This document shows, one piece after another, positions 24,901-36,365 of a stretch of 64,000 nt of DNA. The first letter of the stretch is position 1. Each line of letters opens with the position of its first letter. The DNA lies in NCBI GenBank assembly GCA_003254885.1, contig QANT01008106.1:1-64000 (forward strand), given 5' to 3'. The DNA comes from Purshia tridentata. Taxonomy: Eukaryota; Streptophyta; Magnoliopsida; Rosales; Rosaceae. The position numbers were made by a program, and so were the translations under genes. Under the pieces are notes generated by a model that saw only the letters and a list, made by a program, of their open reading frames with translations, was not told the DNA's origin and searched no databases.

Positions 24901-27900
24901 ATTTGCTCGGCCACAATATTAAAGAGAGACTTCTTTTTATACTATATATTCACCCAGTGCACAAAATACAGCTATAAAATTAACATATTTCATGATGAAG
25001 TCCACAAGTTTAAAAAAGGTAAATGATTTTATATTAATCATGATTACTAAAACATACTCCATAAATGTTAAATTATTAAAACTATTAAGTATACCTGTCG
25101 GAAAAGGACCCACCCATATAATGCATCATGCAGTTTTTGAGTGATGCCTAAAGTAGACCATGTCAATTTCATAAGCATCAGGAACTCTTCAGCTTCCTAA
25201 TAGAACAAAAGCAGAAAAGTTGAGCTTCAAACAAAAGTAAAACGACAAGTACGTTAACAGAAATTGCTTAACTAAAATTAAGACAAGGCTATATATCTAC
25301 CGCTATCAGCTGGCCTTCATCAAGAACATCAAACACACCAAGAAGTAATTTCTCATAAAGTCTAATATTCAAGTGATATCCAGAAGTCCAATAACAGGTC
25401 TCACTTTGGATACCAAAGTGTCCTGGAAGAGATGACAACTGTACAGCCACCTGTTTGATAACAGAGAGAATTTCTGCCCGTTCAGAAGGAGACATAAAGT
25501 CCCATTCCTGCAACATCCAGAAAACCGATCAGGGCCATCATCAAATTGTGGGGACAATTAAGACAAATACACAGCAAGAATATCAATAAGTAGTCCATCG
25601 GTATATAATATTGTAAACTCACAACCACACACCTTTGCATTTCTGACCATAGCAAGAGATCGCTTTATAGTTAGATGATCATGGGCTACAAGATTAGAAG
25701 AAAAACAAAGAAGTTCTTCTAAGATACTTGCCTACAAAATGAGTTGCAAAACATTCTGTTAAGTCAGAGCATAAAATGATCATTCTATATTGGTAACTAG
25801 ATCACTAAATCCATTAGAACACGCCTAAAGAACTATATGTCAATTATCAAATTCCTCAACCTCTCAAACTTACCGTGTATTTTGGATTAAACAATTAACC
25901 AGTTGAAAAGCTTTTGATGGGACACAGTGTATTGCCTAGATTTTACTATAACCCTCAATTACAGCTAAGTTCGCTATGACTTTTTTAGGTGTAACAGTAT
26001 ACCAAATTCACATATTTGATATTTGTTCTAACCTGTTCTGAAATGGAAAGGATTTGATTCTAAGATATTCTGAAGTTGATCATTACCTGTCTATTTTTCC
26101 ATTGCATATAAGACTTTTCATTTGAAAACTCGGACTTAAAAGTGCCATTTAAAAGCCCCAACAAAATTTGAGGAACATCAATTTGCACCTGTGTTCTCCC
26201 TGAAGCTAACTGCATCAACTTTTTCCGAGTGCACTCATCCATCATTTCTGAAATCTAGCAAAGAAGAAATTATTTGCTTCTGACATGGAATAGTTGAACA
26301 CTTAAGCGAGAAAGGAAAGGTGAAAAAAAAATTTATATATATCCTTCTCTTCAACTTATTGGTGTTTGCAACTCCAGCCAGGGCCAATTATGTCATGGAA
26401 GCTATTTATTATAAAAGCCACCAATAGAAATAAAAAAATATACGTATGCTTAAGCTTTTTTTTACCCTTCCTTTTAGAAGCACTTTATAACATCAACTGA
26501 AAGTGGTATAAGCTTGAATTTCGTAATAATTTATCACCTGTATTTTTATAAATATAAAAATTGAAACAGCTCCTGATGGGCGTGGGACTCAAAAGTGCTC
26601 AAGAAATTTATGGAAAAGAAAAACACCACCACAGACAAATGATGACCAGAAAGGAAAACCAGAAAGTAAAGCAAGGAAGAGAAAGGCAAGTACACTGTCC
26701 ATGTCCTTACGAAATGGCAGATATCACTCCAATCTCATGGATAAAATTATTAAAATCTAAGAACTCAAAAACTGAAAAATTCCAACCCCTATTGCCCACC
26801 ACATCTATCCATTCTCTCTCAGAACTTCTTGAAAATTATATTCAACATATATCATCCAACTGTATTAAGATATGCATCCTGTATCTTTTCTGGCAGATGA
26901 TATAAAGGAGCCATATTCCTATGGATACTTATTATTTACCATGTCAAAATACACATATTCAAATCTGAAGTCAGAGATTAGCCAATGACTTTAACTGAAG
27001 AGACTAGTTAACAGATCATTGTATAAATGCATATTAATGAGTGCATTCAGTTTTAAATGTGATACATATAAACAACTTTCCAGACATTAGATTCCAGGAT
27101 ACATGCATAATCACATTAAATTTGGAAAGCTTTCCGCATCTTTCCTTAGAAGTCTTATACTCCCTATCAAGCCCAAAAATTACAGCTCGGAAGTGAAGAG
27201 AAGAAAATAATAGATTACCTGCATCTGCACACGGATGGTGTTTATTAGCTGTAAATGTCTTTCAAGAGGCTGAGAATGCACATTTGTTTTATCCTTTCTA
27301 CTCTTCAATCTAGACAGAAATTTGGAACTCCTTTGTTTCTTTCTATCCTCAACTGAGCATATTTCAATCCTGGTTACATAAAGACAAAGAGTAAGACGGC
27401 AAGAGAGAAATAGAGAGTAAAAGACTAACTCCGCATCAAATCAAGGTGTCGAAATTCCGTAATTGAAAGGCAGTAAATGTTTTGTATGAAAGAAACAGGG
27501 TTTGCGCCACATACACACACATATGCAGAAAGAGAGAAGTGAGAGATTACCCAGAAGTTGCCATAGATGCAAGCAAAATTTCATAGGCTGACTCCCACAA
27601 GTCATCATCGGACAATCCTTCAAAAGTTCTAAAGCTACATTACAGGTTACTCAAAATATGAAAGGCCAGAGCTTCAGGATACAAATATATAAATTTTTAC
27701 AGAATGATCATATAATATTATGGAACAAATCATTTCATAACTGAAAAAGACGGGAGTGACTATCATTTGAGGAACCTCTCATTTCATAACTTATTTTACG
27801 GAACATGACCATACCAAATTGCAGACCCATTATTTTATCATGAAAAATATACACGAAGCAACTGATACCTGTGTTCAGAATAGGCAATCCCAATGAAAGA

Positions 27901-28843
27901 ATTTTAGAATCTTCAACAGGCATTGGAGGTGTGCTCGTCGAGGCTCTATATTTCAAACCATAGTCATCACCAGCCTTTGCAGTGTTCTCAACATTCCAAG
28001 AATCCAGCTGGCTAGGTGAACTTGATGCATTGTTAGTGGTCTGTCTCACATTTAGGGGAGAAGGAGCCCGCCGAGGAGGTGATCCAGATGATTCTGGATC
28101 AGAAAGTAGAAAAAAGGAATCCCCTAACTGGGAATGAATCTGCCAGAAAAGTAAAGCATAACGAAAATGAATCCTAACAAAGAGAAATAAAAAGAAACCT
28201 AACTTGAAAAGAAAGAAAGAAAAATCTTAAGCTAATTCATTTCAAGCTTCTATGAGTTTTGGGTCAGTTTGCTTTACTTTACTTTCAGTCACACACCTAT
28301 GCTGTCCAACCAGCTTTGAAAATGTTTAGTCTCTCTTAAATTTCATTTTCAAAGCATTTCTCACTCTTTTCCCAGTTGTTAAGCCAAAGCAAAACAACCA
28401 CCAAATGAAACTTCAAACCATAACAAAAATTAGACCTCTATGTAAGTATTGGAGCAGAAACACATACAAGAAATAGTTAAAGTCTTACCATTAGAGGGTA
28501 AGAAGATTCATGGAAGTACTTCTTAGTAGCTTCAGGTATATCCAACACTCCACCTAATTGCACAAAACAATTTAAAAAAATAAATTAGACGAAAGTATAT
28601 TTATCATTCAGCTCAATTTTGTAGCAAAGTGAAATGAAAAAACGACTTGCCGGATTTGACGCAATCGAGGACATAATCGACACTGAGAGTATCGAAATCG
28701 ATGTGGGAAAGAGAAGAGGTGGCAGCGGGTCCGGACCCGGACGGGGTTCGGAGCTCCGTGACCAAGCCCGATGACAAGAGGAACTCCAAGAGCTTACGAC
28801 GGTCGCGGCGGTAGCGCTGCAATAGAGGGTGGTGGTGCTCCAT
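16767..28843 (-). CDS. Plant UNC-13 homolog (MUN domain, DUF810), 26 exons, 1146 aa
   Basis: Minus-strand exons: 28843-28651, 28553-28489, 28139-27869, 27617-27551, 27369-27219, 26254-26087, 25731-25633, 25507-25301, 25196-25095, 24698-24468, 24106-24026, 23768-23682, 23596-23411, 23325-23185, 22850-22758, 22279-22208, 21787-21670, 20904-20732, 20109-20025, 19327-19208, 19072-18966, 18808-18731, 18654-18559, 18152-18057, 17974-17791, 16936-16767. Their lengths sum to 3441 nt with no phase break. The start (LLQRYRRDRRKLLEFLLSSGL), the middle (EWEPLSSQQRQAASIIEVFR; FNLPMDITHLQALLSV) and the end (KKLQEATSEIRNVAW) are the signature of the DUF810 family; the best remembered match is At4g11670. The MHD1/MHD2 helical repeats of the MUN domain fill the second half. 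The relative PATROL1 tethers vesicles and controls plasma-membrane delivery of a proton ATPase; a trafficking role here is inferred. Intron 1 uses a GC donor. Confidence 0.92.
18535..18550 (-). repeat. (CT)8 microsatellite 9 nt after a 5' splice site, UNC-13-like intron 23
   Basis: On the transcribed strand the CT run begins at intron position +9 after exon 23, whose last base is 18559. Confidence 0.8.
18901..18952 (-). repeat. (CT)26 microsatellite in UNC-13-like intron 21
   Basis: A perfect (AG)26 on the plus strand is (CT)26 in the transcript. It begins at intron position +14 after exon 21 (last base 18966). It fills one third of a 157-bp intron. Confidence 0.92.
28648..28653 (-). other. 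GC-AG splice donor at exon 1 of the UNC-13-like gene
   Basis: Exon 1 ends ...TCCG and the intron starts gcaagt, the consensus of rare GC donors. Joining to the acceptor before 28553 restores the family's DCVKSGG sequence in frame, and no GT gives the same join. GC-AG introns make up roughly 1 percent of plant introns. Confidence 0.8.
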
Positions 28844-28990
28844 CGTCGTCAGCTGCTCTGCTCCTACTCAGCGCGCACACACATAGAGAGAGACAGGGAT
28901 CATCGGTACATGTCGTATTGTCGTGTCGAGGAGCGCGAAAAAGCACAAAGCGCACGAACTCTTTAACACGCTTTTCTTTTTCTATTCCTC

Positions 28991-30370
28991 TTTTGCCTTA
29001 AATTATACTTTTGCCACTCAATTTTGATAATTTTTATGTTGACCACTTCTCTACTTTTTTCTCTGACCTTTAAATTTAAAATTGGCTTATTTACAATTTT
29101 TTTTTTTCAAATGTGTCAGTTGAGGTCAGTTGTGACATTTTGACAAATCCTAATTGGGTGAAAGGGCAGTTTATACCCCTCCATATCAACATTCATCTAC
29201 TTCAAATAGATAAAAATGATCTTTATTAAACAAGTGGAACAATTAATAAATCAAAACAGAGCTTAGAAAAAATTGTGGACCAAAATTAAACTAGTTATAA
29301 AATAAGTAGACCAAATGTGTAATTTTCTAACTTTATTCATTAACAAAAATATATAAATAATTAAAACAAATCATCTCCACTCATACATAGAAACACAAGT
29401 ACTTGTTTAGCTAAGAGATGCGTTGTCACAAGTAAGATATTTACAACTTACAAATAAGAGAAAAACAAAAAAACAAAAGTTTTTATCTTTACCAACAAGA
29501 GCTCCATTTTTCTTTTATAATGGATAAAATCAAAATATAATCTTTGTATTACTCAGCCTCATCACTTGACCTAACCCCCCAATAGCTTACTAACTAGAGT
29601 TCATTTTACCAACCAGCCAATTAATCAAGAAATTGCGCTACTTTGCAAACATTGCTTTAAATCACAAAAAATAAAAAACTAATATGTTTTAAATCATTTC
29701 TTATTTTACATTTGATTGTTATATATTCTTTTTGAAAATGAAAAATAGAAGAAAGAAGTAAACAGTGTTGGGAGACATACGCCACACAGGACGAGTGTAT
29801 AAAGCCTTGGTTTATATAATTTTGACTCTTGAGCCTCTTCAAGACTCTATCCAATTGATTTTGTAGAACCAATTTTCATTTTGCTATCTGTGCATGGTAT
29901 AACAAAGTCTGACTCCACCCACTGTCAATTGATTTTATATTAAAAACAATTTTCTTCTTGCTATCTGTGCATGTTATAGTAGTTTATAAAGTAGTTTATA
30001 AAGTCTTGAACTTCTCTGCCCATGCCATTTTCAATGCCATACACAAGTAGATATTGGATTTGTTATATATCAATCAGCAACATGAATATATCGATTGCAA
30101 GTACTAAAAAGTAAAAGCTGGTTTGGGTAGCATATCAACACATCAAAAGCTCTTTATCTTTGGACAAAACAACTACATCCTAGAGACTACCCTCAAACAT
30201 ATCATAATCCAACAAGTTCCATGAATAACATCTTATTGACTTTCAATAAACATATTTCTAGAGTAATCAGTATCAAGTAAGCACTCTTGGAGTTTAGTTT
30301 TTGGCAAGGAACAGCCCTTCACATTGTAAATATAAGTTAAAACAGCTGTCTTTGAGATATACATAATTAC
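28991..30370. other. Intergenic, with a weak MITE-like relic
   Basis: Sequence around 29000-29330 has T-rich left and A-rich right ends that resemble each other in inverted orientation ('ttgaccac' near 29038 against 'gtggaccaa' near 29276), suggesting an old MITE. Two roughly 55-bp related segments (about 29850-29910 and 29925-29980) share 'tgctatctgtgcatg'. No gene is seen. Confidence 0.4.
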
Positions 30371-30539
30371 CGAGATACCCTGGCAACACCCATGTACAAA
30401 GGCACTTAAATATACCAGAGCAAAGACAACTACGAAGTGCCACTGTCATCATCATCATCACTACTACACAACAAGACCGATGACAACTACTACATCTACC
30501 CTACAACAGCAAACAACTTCAACGACAACGATATAAAAG

Positions 30540-30655
30540 ACCTGCAGTGAGTCGAGTGCCAAGCTTTGCAATGGATTCCTCCCCAGCAAGACTAGTAGGG
30601 CCTGCATTGAGTCCAGTGCCAAGCCTTGCATTAGATAACACTCAAGCAAGAATTT
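30540..30655 (-). repeat. Short tandem duplication in the 3' UTR region of the RING gene
   Basis: Two units of about 58 bp, each with 'gagtc' then 'agtgccaagc' and 'ttgca', begin near 30540 and 30599, just past the stop codon of the RING gene on the minus strand. Confidence 0.65.
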
Positions 30656-30704
30656 GTATGTAAGCCCCAGAATGCCCGAGCAGAATTCTTTAATTAGGAG
30701 TATT

Positions 30705-33571
30705 CTAAACTTCCACTTGATTATGGCTGGTACTCTTCAAAATATTGTACTTGCACAGAGGACATGTAGCATTGATATAAAGCCACTTATCAATGCAGGA
30801 ACAGTGAAAATGGTGACCACAAGGAAGTTGCCTTAGCTCCACTCCGTCATCATAAGAAGAAAGGCAGATGCAGCACTCCTATAAATCACAAAGATCATCA
30901 TTTAGATATGACAAGTATCTTTTGACCAACACTATGAATACAAAACGAAACCAAGTATGCAACTAGTCATGTAGACAACATCTTTTCTAACAGAATCAGA
31001 AGGTAAAGATGACTAATTACCCAAAAACAAATGGCCACTTACCGCATCCTCCAGCGAAAGAACATGTTCAATGGGTGAATCTGTTCCACATTCAGTCATT
31101 ACTCCTCCCTGAGGTCCTTGTACATCATCTGCAACTTTCTCGTTGCCAACTTTCTTGAATTTGAATTTTGTTAACTGTTCAATGTCTTCCTTAGATGCTC
31201 CATCCTGCTTCAACAACAGGTCATTCAAACATAATAGAGAGCACAGGAAGGGAGCCATTAATATTCTTCGAAACAAACTCCAGTAAAATTTACAAACATA
31301 AGAAGGCAAACTACTTATAAACCAGACTTCTTAGTGTTAGTCACAACAACAACAAATCAAGCACACCACCGTTCAAGTTTGAAGCAATTAAAACAGAGCC
31401 AGAAAATTTGGATCAAATGGAAGAGAATTAATAAATCTTTCATTCCCAAGTGCTCAAGGCCAACTAGTAGTTTACCATACATCAATTTTTCTAACTCTTA
31501 TACATCAAATTCAGAGGAAAATTTTATGAAATCATAATAGTTGCATAGGCGTTTGAGAGACTGTGAGATGCAACTTTATAAGATGAGTATCAAAATGTAA
31601 GAAAAATATACCAGATAACTTCAAGGAGATTAAAAGTTTAGGGGTAAATAGAAAATAGGCATTGGTTTAATTTTGTGCAAATTATCTTACCACAGTGGGA
31701 ACTCGCCTATTCAAGTGAAATTTTCATGAAGGCAATCAACTATTTCAACTTCCATCTGCTATACAAAACATTTGCGCTAGACTTACCAACACACTCCAGA
31801 TAGAAAGAGATTGAGAGTTATTCTAATAGGCAAATAGGAGCCAAACCCATCATAATTAAGTTCCATTTAAGAGTTCAAACCCTCCAACTGAGAATCTTAG
31901 TACGTTAAATTTCCATTCAAACTAACAAGAGTCGATTAACTTTTGTGATAATCAATTATTTGGTACATAAAGTTTGCATCCATTGAGCCACATAGGATGA
32001 GTCAGTTTCCAGTTTCAATTTTTAACCGTTACATACTGGTCTAGTACTTCTCGACCTGCATTATGTTGGTGTGTAGGAATATATTAGGAAAGTTAGTAAA
32101 TGGTTGACTTTTCCGGATTTATTTTTTTCCTAGTTTGTACATGATAGCTATAAAAACCTCCTAGAGGTTTGCTATTCACACTCGTCTAAGGCAACTGTGC
32201 TGCAAACTCTCTAATTTATCAGTGTACATGTGGTTTAGTCTTTCAAAAAAGCAAAAAGCTTTTGTCAGAATTTTTATTTCCTGTTTTGCCCTTTTGTCAT
32301 TAATCCAATAACACACAAGGGAAACCCAAGCTACTCAACTCTCGTTGCACCGACCCCCTTTTATGAACAAGCAAAACCCACTCTCTCCCTTCTACTCCTC
32401 TTATTCTTTGGACACGTTCGCTGATTGGCCTTCATCTTCCTGGGGCTTCTCTTCTTCAACGGATTTGGTATCCAAATTCGGATTCGAGGTCTTCTTTGGA
32501 GTTTGGTCTTCTAGGCTTTTAGAATATGAATTGGCCATGTAGGAGCTTGATGAGTTTGGTGGTGAGTAAGCCTTATGAGAATCGGTGGGAATCGTTTAGT
32601 TGTATGATGAAGAGATATGGTTTGTTCTTGTGCTGGAGGAGAAAGACTAAAACATATGGTGGAGGGATTCAGTTTTCTTTTTTGGGTAAGAAGGGGTTCA
32701 GTTTTTTAGATGGCGTCTTTTGGGTTTCCCTTTGGTGTAATTGGATTAATGACAGAAAGAAAAAACAGAAATAAAATTTTTAACAAAATCTTGTAGCTTT
32801 TCTTGAAAGACCAAACCACGTGTAAACTGATAAACTAGAGAGTTTGGAGCCTAGTCACTTTGGGCGACTGTGAATAGCAAACCTCATACCTCCTAAGGGG
32901 AGAATAATAACTTAAATAAAATTATACTCTAAATTCTACATGGTATCATAGCCTTGTTTTCCGGGAGGTCCTGGGTTCAAATACCTCACCCCAAATTTGG
33001 TCTGTCAGTATATGTTTGCTCTCCACGTGCAGTGTAGGGTTGCAGGTAAGGGTGGGTATTAGCTTTATATACATGATTGGCCCATTCCCTAATAGATTAA
33101 ACTTTTCGGGGCATAGTGGTTGTCTAACGCGTGTAGGAATAGATTTGGAGAGTTTGTAAATAGTTGACGTTTCCTGTAATCATTAGGATTATTTTCTTTC
33201 CTAGTTTGTACATGATTGTATGGCTATATATACCTCCTAAACGGAGAAGACTAAAATATAGGAAATGATTCTCTAAAATTCTACATATTGAAGCAATATT
33301 CACTTAAGCTAAGGATTGGTAATAGACAATGATAGTAATGAACATAAAAACTCACACACAGAAGAGAGAGGACAGTACACAAGAACTACCTGGTCTGCCA
33401 CAGCGTATAAAAGTGCAATAATACACGGAAGGCAGCAGCAAACAGCGATACCAATGATACATGCCAGTGCAACACAGAAAACGACAAAAAACACATCAAA
33501 ACCCAGGAATATTATACATAGCCTGCAGACAAAGTAACATTGCCATAGTTAATATGATTTCAAATAAATGG

Positions 33572-33602
<31 letters not shown>

Positions 33603-34788
33603 CACATACCAGTAAAGCTGAGGGGAGGTGTGTGCTAAAGTTTGGCCACCTGCTGATACCCAGTAGAATCCAATGATCCACCAGATAAATGAAAACATTG
33701 TATTTGCAGATTCCAGATGCTTAGCAACACTGCTGAAAGATAAAAGCAAAAACAATGAACGTGTATATGATATGTAGTACCAGCTGCAACTAACTACTAC
33801 CTGCATTACCCTTCCAGTAGAAAACCAATTCAGTCATCCGTAATCAAATTTAACATGCACACATACAGTCAGAAATTGTTGAATGAAAAGAAAACCAATG
33901 CCAACTCCCCACCAAGAAGCCCTAAAAGGCGAAGAATAATCACCAAACTAATCCCTCTACTCTACATCATAGATTTTGCATACGTACCCCATAAGGAGAA
34001 TGGGGTCAACCTATAGTAAATTTTCATTGTACTACAAATCAGAAGCCATTAAAAAGCATTCCATACACAGCAGCTCTAACAATGTCAACACTATCAAGTA
34101 ACATTCAAGCATTGTAACAACAAGAGTATAAATTTCACCAACTAACAGTTACAACAAATATCATATAAAAATGAAAACTTTGATTGCATTTACACAGTAA
34201 AAGTTGTTGGAAAAGATACCTGGTACCCTCCTCATTCAAATGATCAGCCAAAGACACATACTGCGACGAATCGTCTCTCGACCCGGAGCTCAAATTCCCA
34301 ACACTCCCAACCCCTTCTTCGGCGGAATTGTTCCCCGAAAACCGGCGGTTCTGCCTGCACTGCCGTCGTTGAAACTCAACGCAGACACACACCATGTGAA
34401 GCACGCATTGCAGAGCGTACCCCACAATCCACAGCCTCAGCGGCATGTTCGGCGATTCGAGCCGGCTCAGAACCAGCACCGTCGCCGCAACAACAACAAA
34501 AGCGAAATTCCAGATGATATCGAGAACCACGACCGGCTTCGAATACGCCCAATCGCTCTGCCTCTCCTCCAATTGCTCGGCGGCGGTCTCGCGGACCAGC
34601 ATCGACGGCTCGCGCATGAGGCGGCGGCTGCTGGCCTGGCGCAGGAACCGCGCGGCTTGGCGGAGGCTCTGTCGGCGGACGAATCGGCGGCCCGAGTTGC
34701 TCTCGTCGGACGACCCACCCGAGTTGCTGAGCAACGGCGTCGTATCGACGATGTCGTCCGCGGATCGGTTGGGCGATGATGAGGCCAT
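30705..34788 (-). CDS. Multi-span membrane RING-H2 E3 ubiquitin ligase (At1g63170/At1g12760 type), 5 exons, 386 aa
   Basis: Exons: 34788-34220, 33732-33610, 33522-33390, 31204-31043, 30878-30705; phase is kept and the total is 1161 nt. The N-terminus is Ser/Arg-rich ([16 protein letters not shown]). Then come [19 protein letters not shown], two hydrophobic segments (about residues 85-137), the conserved [19 protein letters not shown], a long hydrophobic Cys-rich segment ([17 protein letters not shown]) and the linker [11 protein letters not shown]. The C-terminal RING-H2 has C331, C334, C349, H351, H354, C357, C368 and C371, all ligands present. Such proteins sit in membranes with the RING in the cytosol and transfer ubiquitin; the substrate is unknown. 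Intron 3 (33389-31205, 2.2 kb) holds a nested TRIM/MULE. Intron 2 carries a (CT)13 run 8 nt after its donor. Confidence 0.92.
32072..33285 (+). mobile_element. TRIM (terminal-repeat retrotransposon in miniature) with a MULE-like insertion, in RING-gene intron 3
   Basis: The right LTR (33132-33285, 154 bp) and left LTR (32072-32163 plus 32896-32940) both start TGTAGGAATA and end ATTCTACA. The left LTR is followed at once by TGGTATCATAGCC, close to the initiator-Met tRNA primer site TGGTATCAGAGC of Copia-type elements. The interior is only about 190 bp and non-coding. Flanking pentamers tggtg and tattg could be a worn target-site duplication. The nested element splits the left LTR. TRIMs never encode proteins, so apart from the insertion this one looks structurally whole; LTR divergence suggests it is old. 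Confidence 0.75.
32164..32886. mobile_element. Mutator-like (MULE/Pack-MULE-like) element nested in the TRIM LTR
   Basis: Long terminal inverted repeats of about 165-170 bp, 32164-32334 and 32720-32885, begin GAGGTTTGCTATTCAC and end GTGAATAGCAAACCTC. They are flanked by aacctccta on the left (32155-32163) and tacctccta on the right (32887-32895), a 9-bp duplication with one mismatch, as expected for Mutator-type transposition. The interior of about 385 bp is more coding-like than the flanks, with frames 32345-32542 and 32526-32774, and encodes no transposase. It could be a captured gene fragment, but I do not recognise it. Confidence 0.75.
33576..33602 (-). repeat. (CT)13 microsatellite 8 nt after a 5' splice site, RING-gene intron 2
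   Basis: A GA tract on the plus strand. In the transcript the CT run starts at intron position +8 after exon 2 (last base 33610). Confidence 0.85.
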
Positions 34789-34959
34789 TTCTCGGGGATG
34801 GATAATCGGATTCGAGTCGAGCTCGCGGAATTTTTACCTAACTCGGTGAGCTGAAATGCGGTTCAAGCTCAGCCTTAGCCCATGCAAATAGTGAAACGGT
34901 GCGTTTCGGAGAATCGAATAGGCGGAGGTTTTTTTGTGGCGGTGAGAGGATGGATAAGA

Positions 34960-36365
34960 CAAACGGCGACGATTACGATTTTGTTGTTCAAATGAATCCA
35001 CTCTCTCTTTCTTTTTGTTTTATTCTTCTGACCAGGCTATGGTAATTTGTTTGAGACCATATAACAGCGTACACGATTCGTTCGGTAATTACAGTTACTG
35101 CGACAGCTTTGGGCAACCGACAGCGGGAAGTATGGGAGGGTTGGGGAGTTAAGCAAGATGGACGGCTGAGATCTGCCTATCGAGTGCTCAGTTAACGGTG
35201 GATGAATCTTCTCAAAGCTCCTAAAAGTTTCGTTTTGCTTTTTAGGACAAGATTTTATATCTCTTCAGTTAATGTTTTATAGCTCTTGCAACAGCTGAAG
35301 ATGGTATGATGCTGGAATTTTCAAAAAACAAACTACTGTGTCAAAAATCAAGTGTCAAATTCGCTTTTTGGAATGCGATGGCTTGGTGATCTAAACCAAG
35401 GCTAATAATTTTTTAGGTGCGAAAACATGATTTGAATATAACACTAAATTACTAAATTTAGATCGACCATTATTTAACACAAAACTTAAATATAACAAAA
35501 TTCTGCTAAATACAAATAATCAATAATAGGATTAGCGTCAAATATAAGTAACCTAATTTTGACATTATAAATTCGTTTTACTAAAGCAAATTTATATATA
35601 GAAAATATTTTTTTTTTCATTTCGTTTTACTAAAGCAGATTTATATATAGAAAATTATTATTTTTTCATTCTTTTAATATGTTATATGAATCATTGTGTA
35701 CAATAAAAAAAATTAAAAATTTCTCCACAAGCCAATCTTATAAATTTCAATGACCATTTGATCTGGTGAATCTTACCCAGTCTCCCTTTGTCGAAGTAAA
35801 TTCTGAGTTCAAAACTCATATACAAGAGTTGATTAATAAAAAATAAATCTTATAAATGGCACTACCCACAAAACATAATCCGCAAAAAAAATGTCAAATA
35901 TATACCTCGACCCCACTCAGATTTGTCGGCAGAACATCATAAATATAGCAAAATCCACGCATAAACAGTGTACCAAATCCATTACTCTACCCCACTCAAA
36001 GTCATAGTCATGACATCATAATTGCAACAAAATTTGAACATAAACAACATAGCAAACTATAATATTACTTTATTCATATTCGCTTTCATAACCTTAACAC
36101 AACAACATTAACATCACGACAATGTCGTAACCATTAACATGACACGTCATATTTGAGCCGTAGAGAGAGAAAGGAAGAGGATGATGGTTGGCTGGAGGCT
36201 GGGATGTCTCTAAAACCAAAAGTAGTGGGCTAGAGACACCAAAGGTAATAGGCCCTAGTAGGGGAGGATAAGAAATATCAAAAGCACAAATATTTTAAAA
36301 CAAATAGTGTAAAATAAATAAGTGTGTGCAAGTGAATTAAATCATTCAAAAAATTAGTATTAAGG
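34960..36365. other. Intergenic, with a short tandem repeat
   Basis: The 170 bp next to the RING start codon are its 5' leader. A 50-bp unit beginning 'ttcgttttactaaagca' is present twice in tandem at about 35573-35671. The rest is AT-rich with no recognised gene. Confidence 0.5.

Noticed and set aside
29000-29330. Possible third MITE with inverted ends
   Set aside because: End similarity is weak and could come from AT-rich composition, so it is only mentioned in the intergenic entry.
32973-32985. gggttcaaatacc, resembling a tRNA B box
   Set aside because: No A box, acceptor stem or clover-leaf around it; it sits in the TRIM leader next to the primer-binding site.
34204-34779. 191-codon open frame on the plus strand
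   Set aside because: It is antisense to exon 1 of the RING ligase, is rich in Arg, Pro and Leu, and has no domain; the GC-rich coding exon leaves its complement open by chance.
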